A stretch of 64,000 nucleotides of DNA from positions 62,001 to 126,000 of the forward strand of contig CAXBBW010000014.1 in NCBI GenBank assembly GCA_963974345.1. Direction: 5' to 3'. Positions 34,544 through 44,494 of this stretch are shown piece by piece (the stretch's first letter is position 1; each line of letters starts with the position of its first letter). The stretch comes from RHLJ01 sp963974345. Its GTDB lineage: Bacteria > Bacteroidota > Rhodothermia > Balneolales > Balneolaceae. The translations under genes and the position numbers were made by a program. A model generated the notes under the pieces. The model saw nothing but the letters and a program-made list of their open reading frames with translations, searched no databases and was not told where the DNA came from.

Positions 34544-37438
34544 CTATTCAGTAACTTCTTCGATAGCATAAGCATCTATTGGAATACAAGAACAAATCAG
34601 GTTTCGGTCTCCGTAAGCATCATCAACGCGAGAAACACTTGGCCAGAATTTGTTATAGCGAAGTTCTTCAAGAGGGAATACAGCTTTTTCTCTAGAGTAA
34701 TCTCTGTTCCAAACTTCGTCCATAACAACTCTCATAGTATGAGGAGCATGTTTTAGTACATTACTTTCCTTATCAGCTTTACCTTCTTCTATTTCCTTGA
34801 TTTCATTTCGAATACTAATCATAGCTTCACAAAAACGATCTAACTCTTCTTTACTTTCGCTTTCGGTTGGTTCAATCATCAAGGTACCAGCAACTGGGAA
34901 ACTCATAGTTGGAGCATGAAAACCATAATCCATTAATCGTTTGGCAATATCAACCGCTTCAATTCCTGCACTTTGTTTAAATGGACGTAAATCCGCTATA
35001 AACTCATGAGCTGAACGTCCTGTTTTACCAGTGTATAAAATTGGGTAATGATTTTTTAATCGATCCTTGATGTAATTCGCATTTAAAATTGCATGTTTTG
35101 TCGCTTCAGTTAAACCTTCAGCACCCATCATTCTGATATAAGCATAAGAAATCGTTAAAATGCTGGCGCTTCCATATGGTGCAGCCGAAACAGCTTGTAT
35201 CGCTTGTTCTCCACCAGTGTCAACAACGGAGTGTCCTGATAAAAATGGTGACAAATGCTTAGCAACACCAATTGGTCCCATTCCAGGTCCACCGCCACCA
35301 TGAGGTATACAAAAAGTTTTATGTAGATTTAAGTGACAAACATCCGCCCCAATTTCTCCTGGGCTTGTTAGACCTACTTGAGCATTCATATTTGCCCCAT
35401 CCATATAAACTTGACCACCATGTGAGTGAATCACTTCACAAAACTCTTTCACTTTATGTTCAAAAACTCCATGTGTTGATGGATATGTAATCATTAGTGC
35501 TGCAAGGCGATCACTATACTTTTCTGCTTTTTCGTTTAAATCTTCACTTGAAATATTACCATGATTGTCGGTAGCTACCACCACCACTTCCATTCCTGCC
35601 ATTACCGCGCTTGCAGGATTCGTCCCATGTGCAGATGAAGGAATTAGTGCTACATTTCGGTGATGATCCCCACGACTTTGATGGTAAGCACGAATAGTCA
35701 TTAAACCAGCATATTCACCTTGGGCTCCAGAATTAGGTTGAAGAGAAACGGCATCAAAACCTGTGATTTCGCAAAGCCACTTGTTTAATTCGTCAAATAA
35801 TTGAGTGTAACCCTCTGCCTGATCTTTTGGAACAAAAGGATGAATTTGACCAAACTCTGGCCAGGTAACAGGAATCATTTCTGCAGTGGCATTTAATTTC
35901 ATAGTACATGAACCAAGCGAAATCATCGAGTGGACTAAAGAAAGATCTTTATTTTCCAATTGCTTCATATATCGTAGCATTTCGTGCTCGGTTTGGTATA
36001 GCTTAAATACCGGATGATCCATGAATTCTGAGGTTCTTTTCAATTCTTTCGGCAAAGAAACCTTGATAGACTCTGCATGTGCGTTCACATCGAAATTAGA
36101 AGTTCTACCTTCTGCCTTAGCAAAAATTGAAAGCACGGTTTTTACATCATTAAGTTCTTTAGTCTCATCAAAAGATATTCCGATTCGACCATCTCCGAAG
36201 TAGCGGAAATTAATACCGTGTGCCAAGGCTACTTTTTTTACATGCTTCTCATTTGCTTTAACTGTAATCGTATCAAAAAAGGATTTTGTCTCAACTCCTA
36301 AATCAAGTGCTTCAAGTCCTAATTTTGTAAGCTTGGTCAAGCCATATATTTTCGAGGCGATTTTAATCAACCCTTTTGGACCATGATATACACCGTACAT
36401 TCCTGCCATCACAGCTAATAAAACCTGAGCAGTACAGATATTTGAAGTCGCTTTTTCTCTACGAATATGTTGCTCCCTAGTCTGTAATGCCATCCGATAT
36501 GCAGCTTTGCCTTCAGCATCTTGAGTAACACCAATTATTCTACCAGGAATTTGTCGTTTAAAATCTTCCTTTGTAGCAAAGAATGCAGCATGAGGTCCAC
36601 CATATCCCATAGGAACGCCAAAACGTTGTGATGTTCCAACTACAACATCTGCTCCCATTTCGCCAGGAGGTGTTAATAAGGTTAAACTTAATAAATCGGC
36701 AGCTACTACAGCATGAACTTGATTTTCATGTGCGGCCGTAATAAGGTTTGAATAATCTTCAACACTTCCGTCAGTGGCAGGATATTGGAGTAACATTCCA
36801 AATATTTTTGGACTGGTAACATCTACCTTTTTATGATCTCCAACTATAATTTGTACGCCAATTGGTTCGGCTCTTGTTTGTAAAACATCAATAGTTTGGG
36901 GATGGCATAGTTCACTTACAAAAAAATCCATAGCCTCTTTTCTTTTTTCCCCTTTTCTTTGACCTAACAACATACTCATAGCTTCAGCCGCTGCCGTTCC
37001 TTCATCCAATAATGAAGCGTTCGCAAGTTCCATTCCGGTTAGATCACTAACCATTGTTTGAAAATTGATGAGCGCTTCTAATCTTCCTTGAGCAATTTCT
37101 GCTTGGTAAGGAGTATATGCAGTATACCAAGCCGGGTTCTCAAGGATATTTCTCTTGATTACATTAGGTACATGAGTATCATAATACCCCATACCAATAA
37201 ACGACTTATTGATCTTGTTCTTTGACGCTAGCTTCTTGAATTCTTCCAAAAAATCAACTTCACTAAGTGCGTTCGGAAGATTAAGGGGTTTTGAAAGACG
37301 AATGCCATCCGGAATAGTCTCACTAATTAGTTGATCAAGGCTTTCTGCCTTAATCTTATTCAACATTTCGTTTGTTGCTTGTGTATCTGAACCGTTATGG
37401 CGTGCTGAGAAGAGTTCTTTCTTAAAGTCGATACTCAT
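34544..37438 (-). CDS. gcvP: glycine dehydrogenase (decarboxylating), P protein
   Basis: A 964-residue, full-length single-chain P protein of the glycine cleavage system. It decarboxylates glycine and passes the aminomethyl group to lipoylated GcvH. The N-terminal half begins with the conserved FIGMGYYDTHVPNVI and YTPYQAEIAQGRLEALINFQ split over residues 80-135. In the C-terminal half the PLP lysine is in NLHKTFCIPHGGGGPGMGP near residue 707. No gcvT or gcvH is adjacent. I saw no glycine riboswitch in the 214 bases upstream. Confidence 0.97.
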   Translation of the reverse strand: MSIDFKKELFSARHNGSDTQATNEMLNKIKAESLDQLISETIPDGIRLSKPLNLPNALSEVDFLEEFKKLASKNKINKSFIGMGYYDTHVPNVIKRNILENPAWYTAYTPYQAEIAQGRLEALINFQTMVSDLTGMELANASLLDEGTAAAEAMSMLLGQRKGEKRKEAMDFFVSELCHPQTIDVLQTRAEPIGVQIIVGDHKKVDVTSPKIFGMLLQYPATDGSVEDYSNLITAAHENQVHAVVAADLLSLTLLTPPGEMGADVVVGTSQRFGVPMGYGGPHAAFFATKEDFKRQIPGRIIGVTQDAEGKAAYRMALQTREQHIRREKATSNICTAQVLLAVMAGMYGVYHGPKGLIKIASKIYGLTKLTKLGLEALDLGVETKSFFDTITVKANEKHVKKVALAHGINFRYFGDGRIGISFDETKELNDVKTVLSIFAKAEGRTSNFDVNAHAESIKVSLPKELKRTSEFMDHPVFKLYQTEHEMLRYMKQLENKDLSLVHSMISLGSCTMKLNATAEMIPVTWPEFGQIHPFVPKDQAEGYTQLFDELNKWLCEITGFDAVSLQPNSGAQGEYAGLMTIRAYHQSRGDHHRNVALIPSSAHGTNPASAVMAGMEVVVVATDNHGNISSEDLNEKAEKYSDRLAALMITYPSTHGVFEHKVKEFCEVIHSHGGQVYMDGANMNAQVGLTSPGEIGADVCHLNLHKTFCIPHGGGGPGMGPIGVAKHLSPFLSGHSVVDTGGEQAIQAVSAAPYGSASILTISYAYIRMMGAEGLTEATKHAILNANYIKDRLKNHYPILYTGKTGRSAHEFIADLRPFKQSAGIEAVDIAKRLMDYGFHAPTMSFPVAGTLMIEPTESESKEELDRFCEAMISIRNEIKEIEEGKADKESNVLKHAPHTMRVVMDEVWNRDYSREKAVFPLEELRYNKFWPSVSRVDDAYGDRNLICSCIPIDAYAIEEVTE

Positions 37439-37652
37439 TAGGAAATAGTCCTGAATTTTAAATTGCTAACGTAATTACTTATATCAATTTGTGTATAGAA
37501 CAAATTAGGGCTTCGGTAGTTCCAAGAAGGTGATTAAAAGTAAGGAAAATCAGATTTAAATAAGCGTAAAATGATCAGCTAAAAATGTTATCTATCATTT
37601 TTTTTTAGTTACTTTAGAATTGCCTATCAAATTAAAATAAAGCTGTTTATCC

Positions 37653-39635
37653 ATGAGAAAATTAATACTATCACTTTTTACTCTTTTCATTCTGACTGCG
37701 TTTTCGGTTAAGGCACAAGATTCGAATGGCATTCAAATAATTATAGAACCAAATCCCATTAAACTTAATGTGGGTGAAGAAATTCAACTAGTTGCCAATG
37801 TTGTTGATAGCCTTGGTGCCACACAGCCTGATACGGTAATCTTTTTTTCGAGAGCTAGCCGCTCTCTTTCTGTTTCTAGAAGCGGATTTGTAACAGCGCT
37901 TGAACCAGGAACCCATCAAATATTTGTATTTAAAAATGCGCAGGGAAATAATCCTCGGATTAGTGAAATGTTGACTGTTAATGTAAATTTTCCTGAAATA
38001 GATCGTATCGTTTTCGCTCAAACACCAACTGAACTTTATGAGGGAACTGGATTTCAATTGAACCCCAGCATTCATGATGAGCTTGATTTCTTAAGAGATG
38101 ATCTTGAGGTGAATACTTTTGTTTCTTCGAAAACGGAAGTTGCAGAGGTAAACCGGTTTGGAAGAATAAATGCTAAGAAATCCGGAAAAGTAACAATTAC
38201 CGCTTCTTATAAAAATCTCGAGAAGACCTTCGAAATTGAAGTCATTAAAAACCCCGTTACTTCACTGGAACTTTCTGTAGATGAAGACCTAGCACGAACG
38301 GGAGACGTACTACATTTTAAAGCAGTTGCAACCGACAATGAAGGAACTGTTGTTTCAGATGCACCAATTGTCTATTCATTTACTGCATCTCCTGATGATA
38401 ATCGTGGACAAAGTGCTTCAGCTCAAATTGAACAAGACGGGCGCTTTGTTGCAAATCACTCAGGCTTATATACCGTAATGGCAAGAAATGGAAATAATGT
38501 AGACGAAGTCTCTGTGCGTATCAATCCGAGAAACGTAGCAAGAGATCTAGAAGTCGTTGGAAATGGAAAAGTAACCGATGTGTTCACTTCAGATCTTTGG
38601 GTTTGGGAAGGTGTTGATGGTCGTGATTATGCGGTTACGGGAACTTGGAGTTCAAAGGGCGATGCTTATTTTTGGGATGTTACCGATCCTTCAAATATTA
38701 TTGCAATTGATACCATAAGAGTTGACGCTAGAACTGTGAATGATGTAAAAGTGTCTGAGGATGGCCGAATTGCTGTTATTTCTCGCGAAGGGGCTTCTAA
38801 TCGTAAAAATGGTCTTGTAATCTTAGATGTTACCGATCCTTCCAATGTTGAAGTGCTTTCTCGTTTCGATGATGGACTAACAGGTGGTGTACATAATGTG
38901 TTTATTTATGAAGATCACATTTTCGCTATTAATGCTGGTCGTAAATATGACATCATTAATATTGAAAACCCTAAAAATCCATATCGAGTTAGTGATTTTG
39001 AACTGGATACTCCCGGACATGCCGTACATGATGTTTGGGTAGTCGATGGTATTGCTTATTCCTCAAATTGGGATGATGGTGTTGTTGCCGTTGATGTTGG
39101 AGGAATGGCAACTGGAGATATGCCTGGAGCTGGCGGATCACTTGTAAATCCAGTTCAACTGGGAAGCTATACCTATCCTAGTGGATGGAATCACGCCGCT
39201 TTTCCTTTCAAAAGTGAGTCTTCTGATAAATTTTATATTGCTGCAGGCGATGAAGCTTTTCCAGGCGGGGTTGCTGCAGGCTGGATACATTTCTTTGAAT
39301 TAGACAATTGGGAAGAAGCTAAAGAAGTAGCCCGATATGAAGTCCCTGAAGCTGGAACTCATAATATCTGGATTGTAGATGACATTATGTTTGTAGCTTA
39401 TTACCAAGGTGGACTTAGAATTGTAGATGTTTCTGGAGAGCTGATGGGCAATTTATATGATCAAGGTCGAGAAATTGCTAAGTTCTTACCGACCGCAAAC
39501 GAAGGAATAGCACCTAATAAACCAGAAGCTTGGGGACCTCAACCATATAAAGATCTTATATTTGTATCAGATATGAATTCTGGACTTTGGGCTTTAAAAC
39601 TCAGCCCTATTAATGAAACTGCAAGCACTGAGTAA
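37653..39635 (+). CDS. secreted LVIVD-repeat protein with N-terminal Ig-like domains (paralogue 1)
   Basis: A 660-residue exported protein (signal peptide ending SVKAQ). Residues about 25-310 hold bacterial Ig-like (BIG2-type) domains, with IKLNVGEEIQLVANVVDS, SGFVTALEPGTHQI and INAKKSGKVTITASY. The C-terminal half is a beta-propeller of LVIVD-type repeats: AYFWDVTDPSNI, GLVILDVTDPSNV, KYDIINIENPKNP, GVVAVDVGG and GGLRIVDVSGEL. Such proteins are thought to be surface or periplasmic adhesive or binding proteins; no activity is known. It is followed 24 bases later by a close paralogue, then by a YVTN-propeller gene, in one probable operon. Confidence 0.88.
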   Translation: MRKLILSLFTLFILTAFSVKAQDSNGIQIIIEPNPIKLNVGEEIQLVANVVDSLGATQPDTVIFFSRASRSLSVSRSGFVTALEPGTHQIFVFKNAQGNNPRISEMLTVNVNFPEIDRIVFAQTPTELYEGTGFQLNPSIHDELDFLRDDLEVNTFVSSKTEVAEVNRFGRINAKKSGKVTITASYKNLEKTFEIEVIKNPVTSLELSVDEDLARTGDVLHFKAVATDNEGTVVSDAPIVYSFTASPDDNRGQSASAQIEQDGRFVANHSGLYTVMARNGNNVDEVSVRINPRNVARDLEVVGNGKVTDVFTSDLWVWEGVDGRDYAVTGTWSSKGDAYFWDVTDPSNIIAIDTIRVDARTVNDVKVSEDGRIAVISREGASNRKNGLVILDVTDPSNVEVLSRFDDGLTGGVHNVFIYEDHIFAINAGRKYDIINIENPKNPYRVSDFELDTPGHAVHDVWVVDGIAYSSNWDDGVVAVDVGGMATGDMPGAGGSLVNPVQLGSYTYPSGWNHAAFPFKSESSDKFYIAAGDEAFPGGVAAGWIHFFELDNWEEAKEVARYEVPEAGTHNIWIVDDIMFVAYYQGGLRIVDVSGELMGNLYDQGREIAKFLPTANEGIAPNKPEAWGPQPYKDLIFVSDMNSGLWALKLSPINETASTE

Positions 39636-39659
39636 TAATTAATCAATAAAACTAACTTT

Positions 39660-41663
39660 ATGAAAACGTTTAAAAAGCATAGTCTTAAATCACTTTGCAC
39701 CCTATTTTTGGGGATTACACTTGCCACATCTGTGATGGCTCAAGACAAAAAAATTGTGATGGAGGTCGAATCACTTACCCTTCAACTAAATGAAGAAGTA
39801 AAGCTATCCGCTAAAGTAACAAATATGCAAGGTACTGTACTTGAGGATACTGTAGCTTTTTTCTCTTTAAGTAGACGTAACTTAGCTGTTACCCAACAAG
39901 GAGATGTGAAAGCGTTAAAACCAGGCGCCTATTCTATTTTGGTTAGAACTATGGGGCCTGATCGGGTACAAGTAGAACTTCCGGTTACCATCGAATACCC
40001 ACCAGTAACAAACATAGCTTTTGTTGGAAATCCAACAAACGTGTATTCGGGCACTTCATTTCCTCTCCACTTTTCTGTGAAAGATGCATCGGGTGAAATT
40101 CGTGATAATGTAGAGATTGTGGTTTCAAGTTCGGATAATAGCGTTGTGAGTATAAATGAATTCAATGAACTAAAAGCTTTAAAAAAGGGATCTGCAACAA
40201 TTACTGCAAAAGCTGAAACTCAAACTGTTATTTGGAAAATTTCTGTGAAAGAAAATCCAATTGAAGCAGTAATTCTCACTCATAATTATGAAGGTAAATC
40301 CATTCGTACAGGAGATGTAATTCGTTTTGTTGGCTCAGCTATTGATAAAAAGGGAAATGCGGTAGAAGATGCACCATTCACTTTTACATTTATTGCTAGC
40401 CCTGATGATAATTTAGGACAAGGAGCGTCAGCTCAAATCGAGCAAGATGGTCGTTTTGTTGCAAATCACCCAGGCAAATATACTGTAATGGCAAGAGCAG
40501 GAAATATTATTTCAGAAACTACATTTAGAGTGGTTAAAAGGAATGTGCAACGACCAATTACAGTTATTGGAAAAGGAATTGTACCAGATGTAAAAACCTC
40601 TGATCTTTGGGTTTGGGAGGGTGTTGATGGTCGTGATTATGCGGTTACGGGCACATGGGGAGCTCGAGGCGAAGCTTTCTTTTGGGATGTAACTGACCCT
40701 ACAAATATACATACTATCGATACTGTTCAAGTAGATGCGAGAACAGTTAATGACGTAAAAGTTTCAGAAGATGGGCGAATTGCCGTTATCACTAGAGAAG
40801 GTGCTTCAAACCGCAAAAACGGAATTATAATTTTGGATGTATCCGATCCCTCAAACGTAGAGGTTCTTTCTGAATACAATGAGGATTTGACTGGTGGTGT
40901 TCACAATGCTTTCATTTATGAAAATCATGTGTACGCGGTGAATAATGGCAGAAAATATGACATCATAAATATTGAGGACCCAAGAAACCCAAAAACTGTT
41001 AGTCAGTTTGAATTAGATACTCCAGGACACTCAATTCATGATGTTTGGATTGAAGATGGAATTGCCTACTCGTCTAACTGGGGAGATGGAATTATAGCTG
41101 TTGATATCGGAAGCAATACTTCTGCCGACATGCCTGGTGCTGGCGGATCGCCTGAAAACCCTGTGGCATTAGGAAGTTATAAATACCCAAGTGGTGCAAA
41201 CCATGCTGCTTTTCCTTTTAAAAGTAAGTCCACTGGTGATTTTTATGTAGCTGCTGGCGATGAAATTTTCCCTTATGGATTAGATTTTGAAGGTCCAAAC
41301 AGAGCTGCTGGTTATGTTCATTTCGTAAAATTCAATGGCTGGGATTCTCCAGAAGAAGTAGCTCGCTATGAAGTCCCAGAAGCAGGTTCGCATAATTACT
41401 GGATTGAAGACGATGTACTTTATGCGGCGTTCTATAATGGTGGTTTAAGAATAGTGGATTTATCTGGTGAATTAATGGGAGATTTATACCAACAAGGTCG
41501 TGAAATCGGACTATTTTTGCCTGCTGATAAAAACGCTGCTATTCCAAATGCGCCTTTTACATGGGGGCCAATGCCATACAAGGGACTAATCTATCTTTCC
41601 GATTGGAACTCTGGAATTTGGGCAGTTAAAATTGGTGACGACCCAACAACAGGAACTAATTAA
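39660..41663 (+). CDS. secreted LVIVD-repeat protein with N-terminal Ig-like domains (paralogue 2)
   Basis: A 667-residue exported protein (signal peptide ending SVMAQ), collinear with the previous gene: Ig-like domains in the first 310 residues and an LVIVD propeller after that (AFFWDVTDPTNI, GIIILDVSDPSNV, KYDIINIEDPRNP, GGLRIVDLSGEL). The propellers are much more alike than the Ig-like parts. A short insert (FPYGLDFEGPNRAAGY) is absent from paralogue 1. This is a tandem duplication. One 50-base segment (40602-40651) matches paralogue 1 at 49 positions at DNA level, well above the surrounding similarity. The function is unknown. Confidence 0.88.
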   Translation: MKTFKKHSLKSLCTLFLGITLATSVMAQDKKIVMEVESLTLQLNEEVKLSAKVTNMQGTVLEDTVAFFSLSRRNLAVTQQGDVKALKPGAYSILVRTMGPDRVQVELPVTIEYPPVTNIAFVGNPTNVYSGTSFPLHFSVKDASGEIRDNVEIVVSSSDNSVVSINEFNELKALKKGSATITAKAETQTVIWKISVKENPIEAVILTHNYEGKSIRTGDVIRFVGSAIDKKGNAVEDAPFTFTFIASPDDNLGQGASAQIEQDGRFVANHPGKYTVMARAGNIISETTFRVVKRNVQRPITVIGKGIVPDVKTSDLWVWEGVDGRDYAVTGTWGARGEAFFWDVTDPTNIHTIDTVQVDARTVNDVKVSEDGRIAVITREGASNRKNGIIILDVSDPSNVEVLSEYNEDLTGGVHNAFIYENHVYAVNNGRKYDIINIEDPRNPKTVSQFELDTPGHSIHDVWIEDGIAYSSNWGDGIIAVDIGSNTSADMPGAGGSPENPVALGSYKYPSGANHAAFPFKSKSTGDFYVAAGDEIFPYGLDFEGPNRAAGYVHFVKFNGWDSPEEVARYEVPEAGSHNYWIEDDVLYAAFYNGGLRIVDLSGELMGDLYQQGREIGLFLPADKNAAIPNAPFTWGPMPYKGLIYLSDWNSGIWAVKIGDDPTTGTN

Positions 41664-41679
41664 ACAAATCTTACTAACC

Positions 41680-42804
41680 GTGAATAAATCTATATTTGTA
41701 CTATTTACTCTTTTAGCTTTTACCTCAAAAGCTTATTCACAGAATTACTATTTATATGTTGCCGCTGAATCTGAAGATCAGGTTCATTTAATTCATTTCG
41801 ATGCTACTTCTGGAAAAGCTAATATAGCAAAAACTATTAATGTTGGACGCTTCCCTACAGAAATTGATGGTCCTCATGGTATTTCTGTATCTCCAGATGG
41901 TGAATATTGGTTTGTATCTATTGCTCATGGTAATCCTTATGGAATGCTTGCTAAATATAAAACCGGTACTGATAAACTAGTTTCTACAACAGATTTAGGA
42001 TTGTTTCCGGCAAGTATGGAAATATCGGAAGCTACAGGGTTATTATATGTAGTAAATTTTAATCTACATGGAGACATGGTTCCAAGTACGGTTTCGGTAA
42101 TTGAACCTGAAAGTATGAGTAGACTTGCTGACATTGAAACAGGTATAATGCCTCATGGGTCAAGGATTAATGCTTCTGGGAAGCAACAATACCATGTATC
42201 TATGATGACTGATGAACTTATTGAGATAAATACGGGGTCACTTCAATTGTCTAGACGTCTTAAGCTTTCAGAAGCTAAAAGCATGGATGGTATGGATCAC
42301 TCAACTATGGATCACTCAACTATGGACCACTCGGCTATGAATCATGGAGAAATGAAACATAATCCAGTGGAAAAACCAACATGGGCTGATCCACATCCAA
42401 CCAAACCTTTAGTATATGTTGCTGGAAATGGTTCAGATGAGGTATTAGAAATTGATACCGAAAAGTGGAAAGTAATAAGAAGATTCAAAACGGGAAAAGC
42501 ACCTTACAACCTCGAAGTTACCCCAGATGGAAAGAAAGTAGTAGTAAGTTATAAAGGAGAAGGAGCTACAGGAATTTGGGATATTGAAGCTGGTAAAGAA
42601 CTTGCTAAAATTACAAATACAAGAAAGGTAAGCCATGGTGTTGCCATTTCTCCTGACAGTAAATTTGCATTTATTTCAGTTGAAGGAATTGGTGGTGAGC
42701 CTGGATCAGTAGATGTAATAAACCTCGAAAGTAATACTTTAGTAGACCATGTAAATACCGGAAAACAAGCAGGCGGTATCTACTTTTGGAAGCAGGTAAA
42801 TTAA
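41680..42804 (+). CDS. secreted YVTN-type beta-propeller protein with MDHS metal-binding-like insert
   Basis: I place the start at GTG 41680, giving a 374-residue protein with a signal peptide (FVLFTLLAFTSKAYSQ); the longer frame from 41632 would overlap the previous gene and bury the signal. The body is a seven-bladed YVTN/cytochrome-d1-like propeller (HGISVSPDGEYWFVSIAHG, VAGNGSDEVLEIDTEKWK, NLEVTPDGKKVVVSYKG). Residues near 202-226 carry DGMDHSTMDHSTMDHS, then AMNHGEMKH, a His/Met/Asp-rich run like copper-binding segments of CopB or PcoA proteins. It is the last gene of the LVIVD cluster. Metal binding is inference. Confidence 0.82.
   Translation: MNKSIFVLFTLLAFTSKAYSQNYYLYVAAESEDQVHLIHFDATSGKANIAKTINVGRFPTEIDGPHGISVSPDGEYWFVSIAHGNPYGMLAKYKTGTDKLVSTTDLGLFPASMEISEATGLLYVVNFNLHGDMVPSTVSVIEPESMSRLADIETGIMPHGSRINASGKQQYHVSMMTDELIEINTGSLQLSRRLKLSEAKSMDGMDHSTMDHSTMDHSAMNHGEMKHNPVEKPTWADPHPTKPLVYVAGNGSDEVLEIDTEKWKVIRRFKTGKAPYNLEVTPDGKKVVVSYKGEGATGIWDIEAGKELAKITNTRKVSHGVAISPDSKFAFISVEGIGGEPGSVDVINLESNTLVDHVNTGKQAGGIYFWKQVN
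42292..42351 (+). repeat. 15-bp in-frame tandem repeat coding for MDHST
   Basis: The unit ATGGATCACTCAACT occurs twice exactly, a third time with three changes, and a fourth time strongly diverged. The preceding ATGGATGGT looks like a partial unit. The array stays in frame and encodes the His/Met/Asp-rich insert of the propeller protein. Confidence 0.9.
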
Positions 42805-43529
42805 GCTCTGTCTTTTAGAAAAATAGAATGGCTAACATTTTGGTCATTTGATCCCATATCTAAAATAACTTCTTTAGGCAGTGGTTCAATTATATAGCCT
42901 AGTTCGTGTGCAATACCAATAATAAGAGGTTCTAATTTACCTTTATCGGTATTGTACTTTACATAAGCTCCACCTATTCTTAAATCAATTTTTCGAATAG
43001 ACCGGTTCAACATATCAGCACATCGTATTACTTCGGTCGCCGAAAATGTTTCTTTACCAGATATTTTTGGAGCTTTGTATTTCTTCTTAGAAATACTCAT
43101 TATTTTAACTTCACCAGACTTCATATCTGGTTGTAACCATTCAAACTGGTGATCTAATTCTTTAATATAATATGCAAGATACCTTGAGTTCTTACTTTCT
43201 ATTGAAAAACTAAGATCCGCTACCCAAACATCTTTTACTTGGTCTATATTTATATCGAACCAGATATAAGAATTTTCCAGCTTAAATAAAGCCGATGAAT
43301 CTTCTTTATGCTGTTTTTCAAGTTTTAAGGTGTAACTTTTATTAAACTCTGCTATGTTGATTTTTGCTTCATCCGGCAGATCAATCTTTAACTTAACCTC
43401 ATCCTGTTCAGTTGAAATAAAATCAGGAGCGCTGTTCTCAACTTCACACTTAATTCCTTCCAACTTTAGTAAAATTCTTGCTTTTCCGTCTTTGATAGAC
43501 TCCTGAAAAGCACTTTTATTATCACTCAT
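42801..43529 (-). CDS. hypothetical cytoplasmic protein
   Basis: A 242-residue protein without signal peptide or membrane segment. Charged beta-rich sequence dominates the first 170 residues; a C-terminal part has TFSATEVIRCADMLNRSI and LRIGGAYVKYNTDKG. The layout (a beta domain with IWFDINIDQVKDVWVADLSF) is faintly like PilZ-type or other small beta-barrel regulators, but no RxxxR or similar motif supports that, so I name no family. Its stop overlaps the stop of the convergent propeller gene on TTAA. It diverges from the ZIP transporter. Confidence 0.7.
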   Translation of the reverse strand: MSDNKSAFQESIKDGKARILLKLEGIKCEVENSAPDFISTEQDEVKLKIDLPDEAKINIAEFNKSYTLKLEKQHKEDSSALFKLENSYIWFDINIDQVKDVWVADLSFSIESKNSRYLAYYIKELDHQFEWLQPDMKSGEVKIMSISKKKYKAPKISGKETFSATEVIRCADMLNRSIRKIDLRIGGAYVKYNTDKGKLEPLIIGIAHELGYIIEPLPKEVILDMGSNDQNVSHSIFLKDRA

Positions 43530-43650
43530 ACCATTTTATTTTTCTGCCACAAAGTATTGAAATTGTTAATAATTCTACGTGAGAAAAGATTAATGTAAAT
43601 TTTGAAATAATTTAGCCAAGGCTATTATTTTATTTCACTTATACATATCC

Positions 43651-43658
43651 TATATTTG
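43651..43658 (+). promoter_or_regulatory. candidate Bacteroidota -7 promoter element
   Basis: TATATTTG matches the TAnnTTTG consensus of the Bacteroidota housekeeping sigma factor exactly. It ends 8 bases before the ZIP start codon, which would give an almost leaderless mRNA. No convincing -33 TTG element is seen upstream, so confidence is low. Confidence 0.3.
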
Positions 43659-43666
43659 AAATAAAA

Positions 43667-44494
43667 ATGATTATACCCAATTGGTTCTTAGAACTTAATC
43701 CAATTTTACAAGCTTTACTTGCCGGAATCTTTACTTGGGGGCTTACAGCCCTTGGCGCCTCATTAGTATTTCTGACCAAAAAAATTAACTACACCCTTCT
43801 CGATAGCATGATGGGTTTTGCTGCGGGAGTAATGATTGCAGCAAGTGTTTGGTCTTTAATCATTCCATCTATTGAAATGGCAGAAGCTCAAGGTATTATT
43901 TCTTGGCTTCCTGCAGTAATTGGGTTTTTAGGTGGAGGACTTTTTCTTCGTGTTTGTGATCAATATATGCCACACTTGCACTTAGGGTTACCTAAAACTG
44001 AAGCCGAAGGAATTCCTACAAGTTGGAGGCGATCTACTCTTTTAGTTCTTGCTATTACTCTTCATAATATTCCTGAAGGATTAGCAGTAGGTGTACTTTT
44101 CGGTGCTGCGGCAACTGGCGTTGATCCTACTGGAACTGCAACTATTGCTGCAGCTATTGCGCTTGCAATTGGAATAGGAATTCAAAATTTCCCAGAGGGA
44201 ATGGCGGTTTCTATGCCTTTAAGGAGAGAAGGTCTAGGTATGGGAAAAAGTTTTTGGTATGGTCAACTTTCGGGTGTTGTAGAGCCAGTTGCTGCTGTCT
44301 TTGGTGCTTTTGCTGTACTTCTTGTGCAACCTGTTCTTCCTTATGCTTTAGCTTTTGCAGCCGGAGCTATGATCTATGTAGTGGTTGAAGAACTCATTCC
44401 CGAAAGTCAACACCATGGCAACACTGATATTGCAACCCTTGGCACAATGATAGGATTTTGTGTAATGATGGTGCTCGACGTAGCGCTTAGTTAA
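43667..44494 (+). CDS. ZIP-family metal transporter
   Basis: A 275-residue membrane protein with about eight helices. The binuclear metal site of ZIP transporters is visible in LAITLHNIPEGLAVGV and GIGIQNFPEGMAVSMPL. The cytoplasmic loop after helix 3 carries HLHLGLPKTEAEG, a short His cluster. It belongs to the GufA/ZupT-like group that imports zinc or other divalent metals. It is 1 base from the remains of arsC on the other strand. Confidence 0.9.
   Translation: MIIPNWFLELNPILQALLAGIFTWGLTALGASLVFLTKKINYTLLDSMMGFAAGVMIAASVWSLIIPSIEMAEAQGIISWLPAVIGFLGGGLFLRVCDQYMPHLHLGLPKTEAEGIPTSWRRSTLLVLAITLHNIPEGLAVGVLFGAAATGVDPTGTATIAAAIALAIGIGIQNFPEGMAVSMPLRREGLGMGKSFWYGQLSGVVEPVAAVFGAFAVLLVQPVLPYALAFAAGAMIYVVVEELIPESQHHGNTDIATLGTMIGFCVMMVLDVALS

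Noticed and set aside
37439..37652. Glycine riboswitch for gcvP
   Set aside because: The 214-base gap lacks the conserved glycine aptamer cores; only AT-rich sequence is visible.
42292..42351. Short regular repeats resembling a CRISPR-like array
   Set aside because: The 15-bp units are contiguous, in frame and encode protein; there are no spacers or cas genes.
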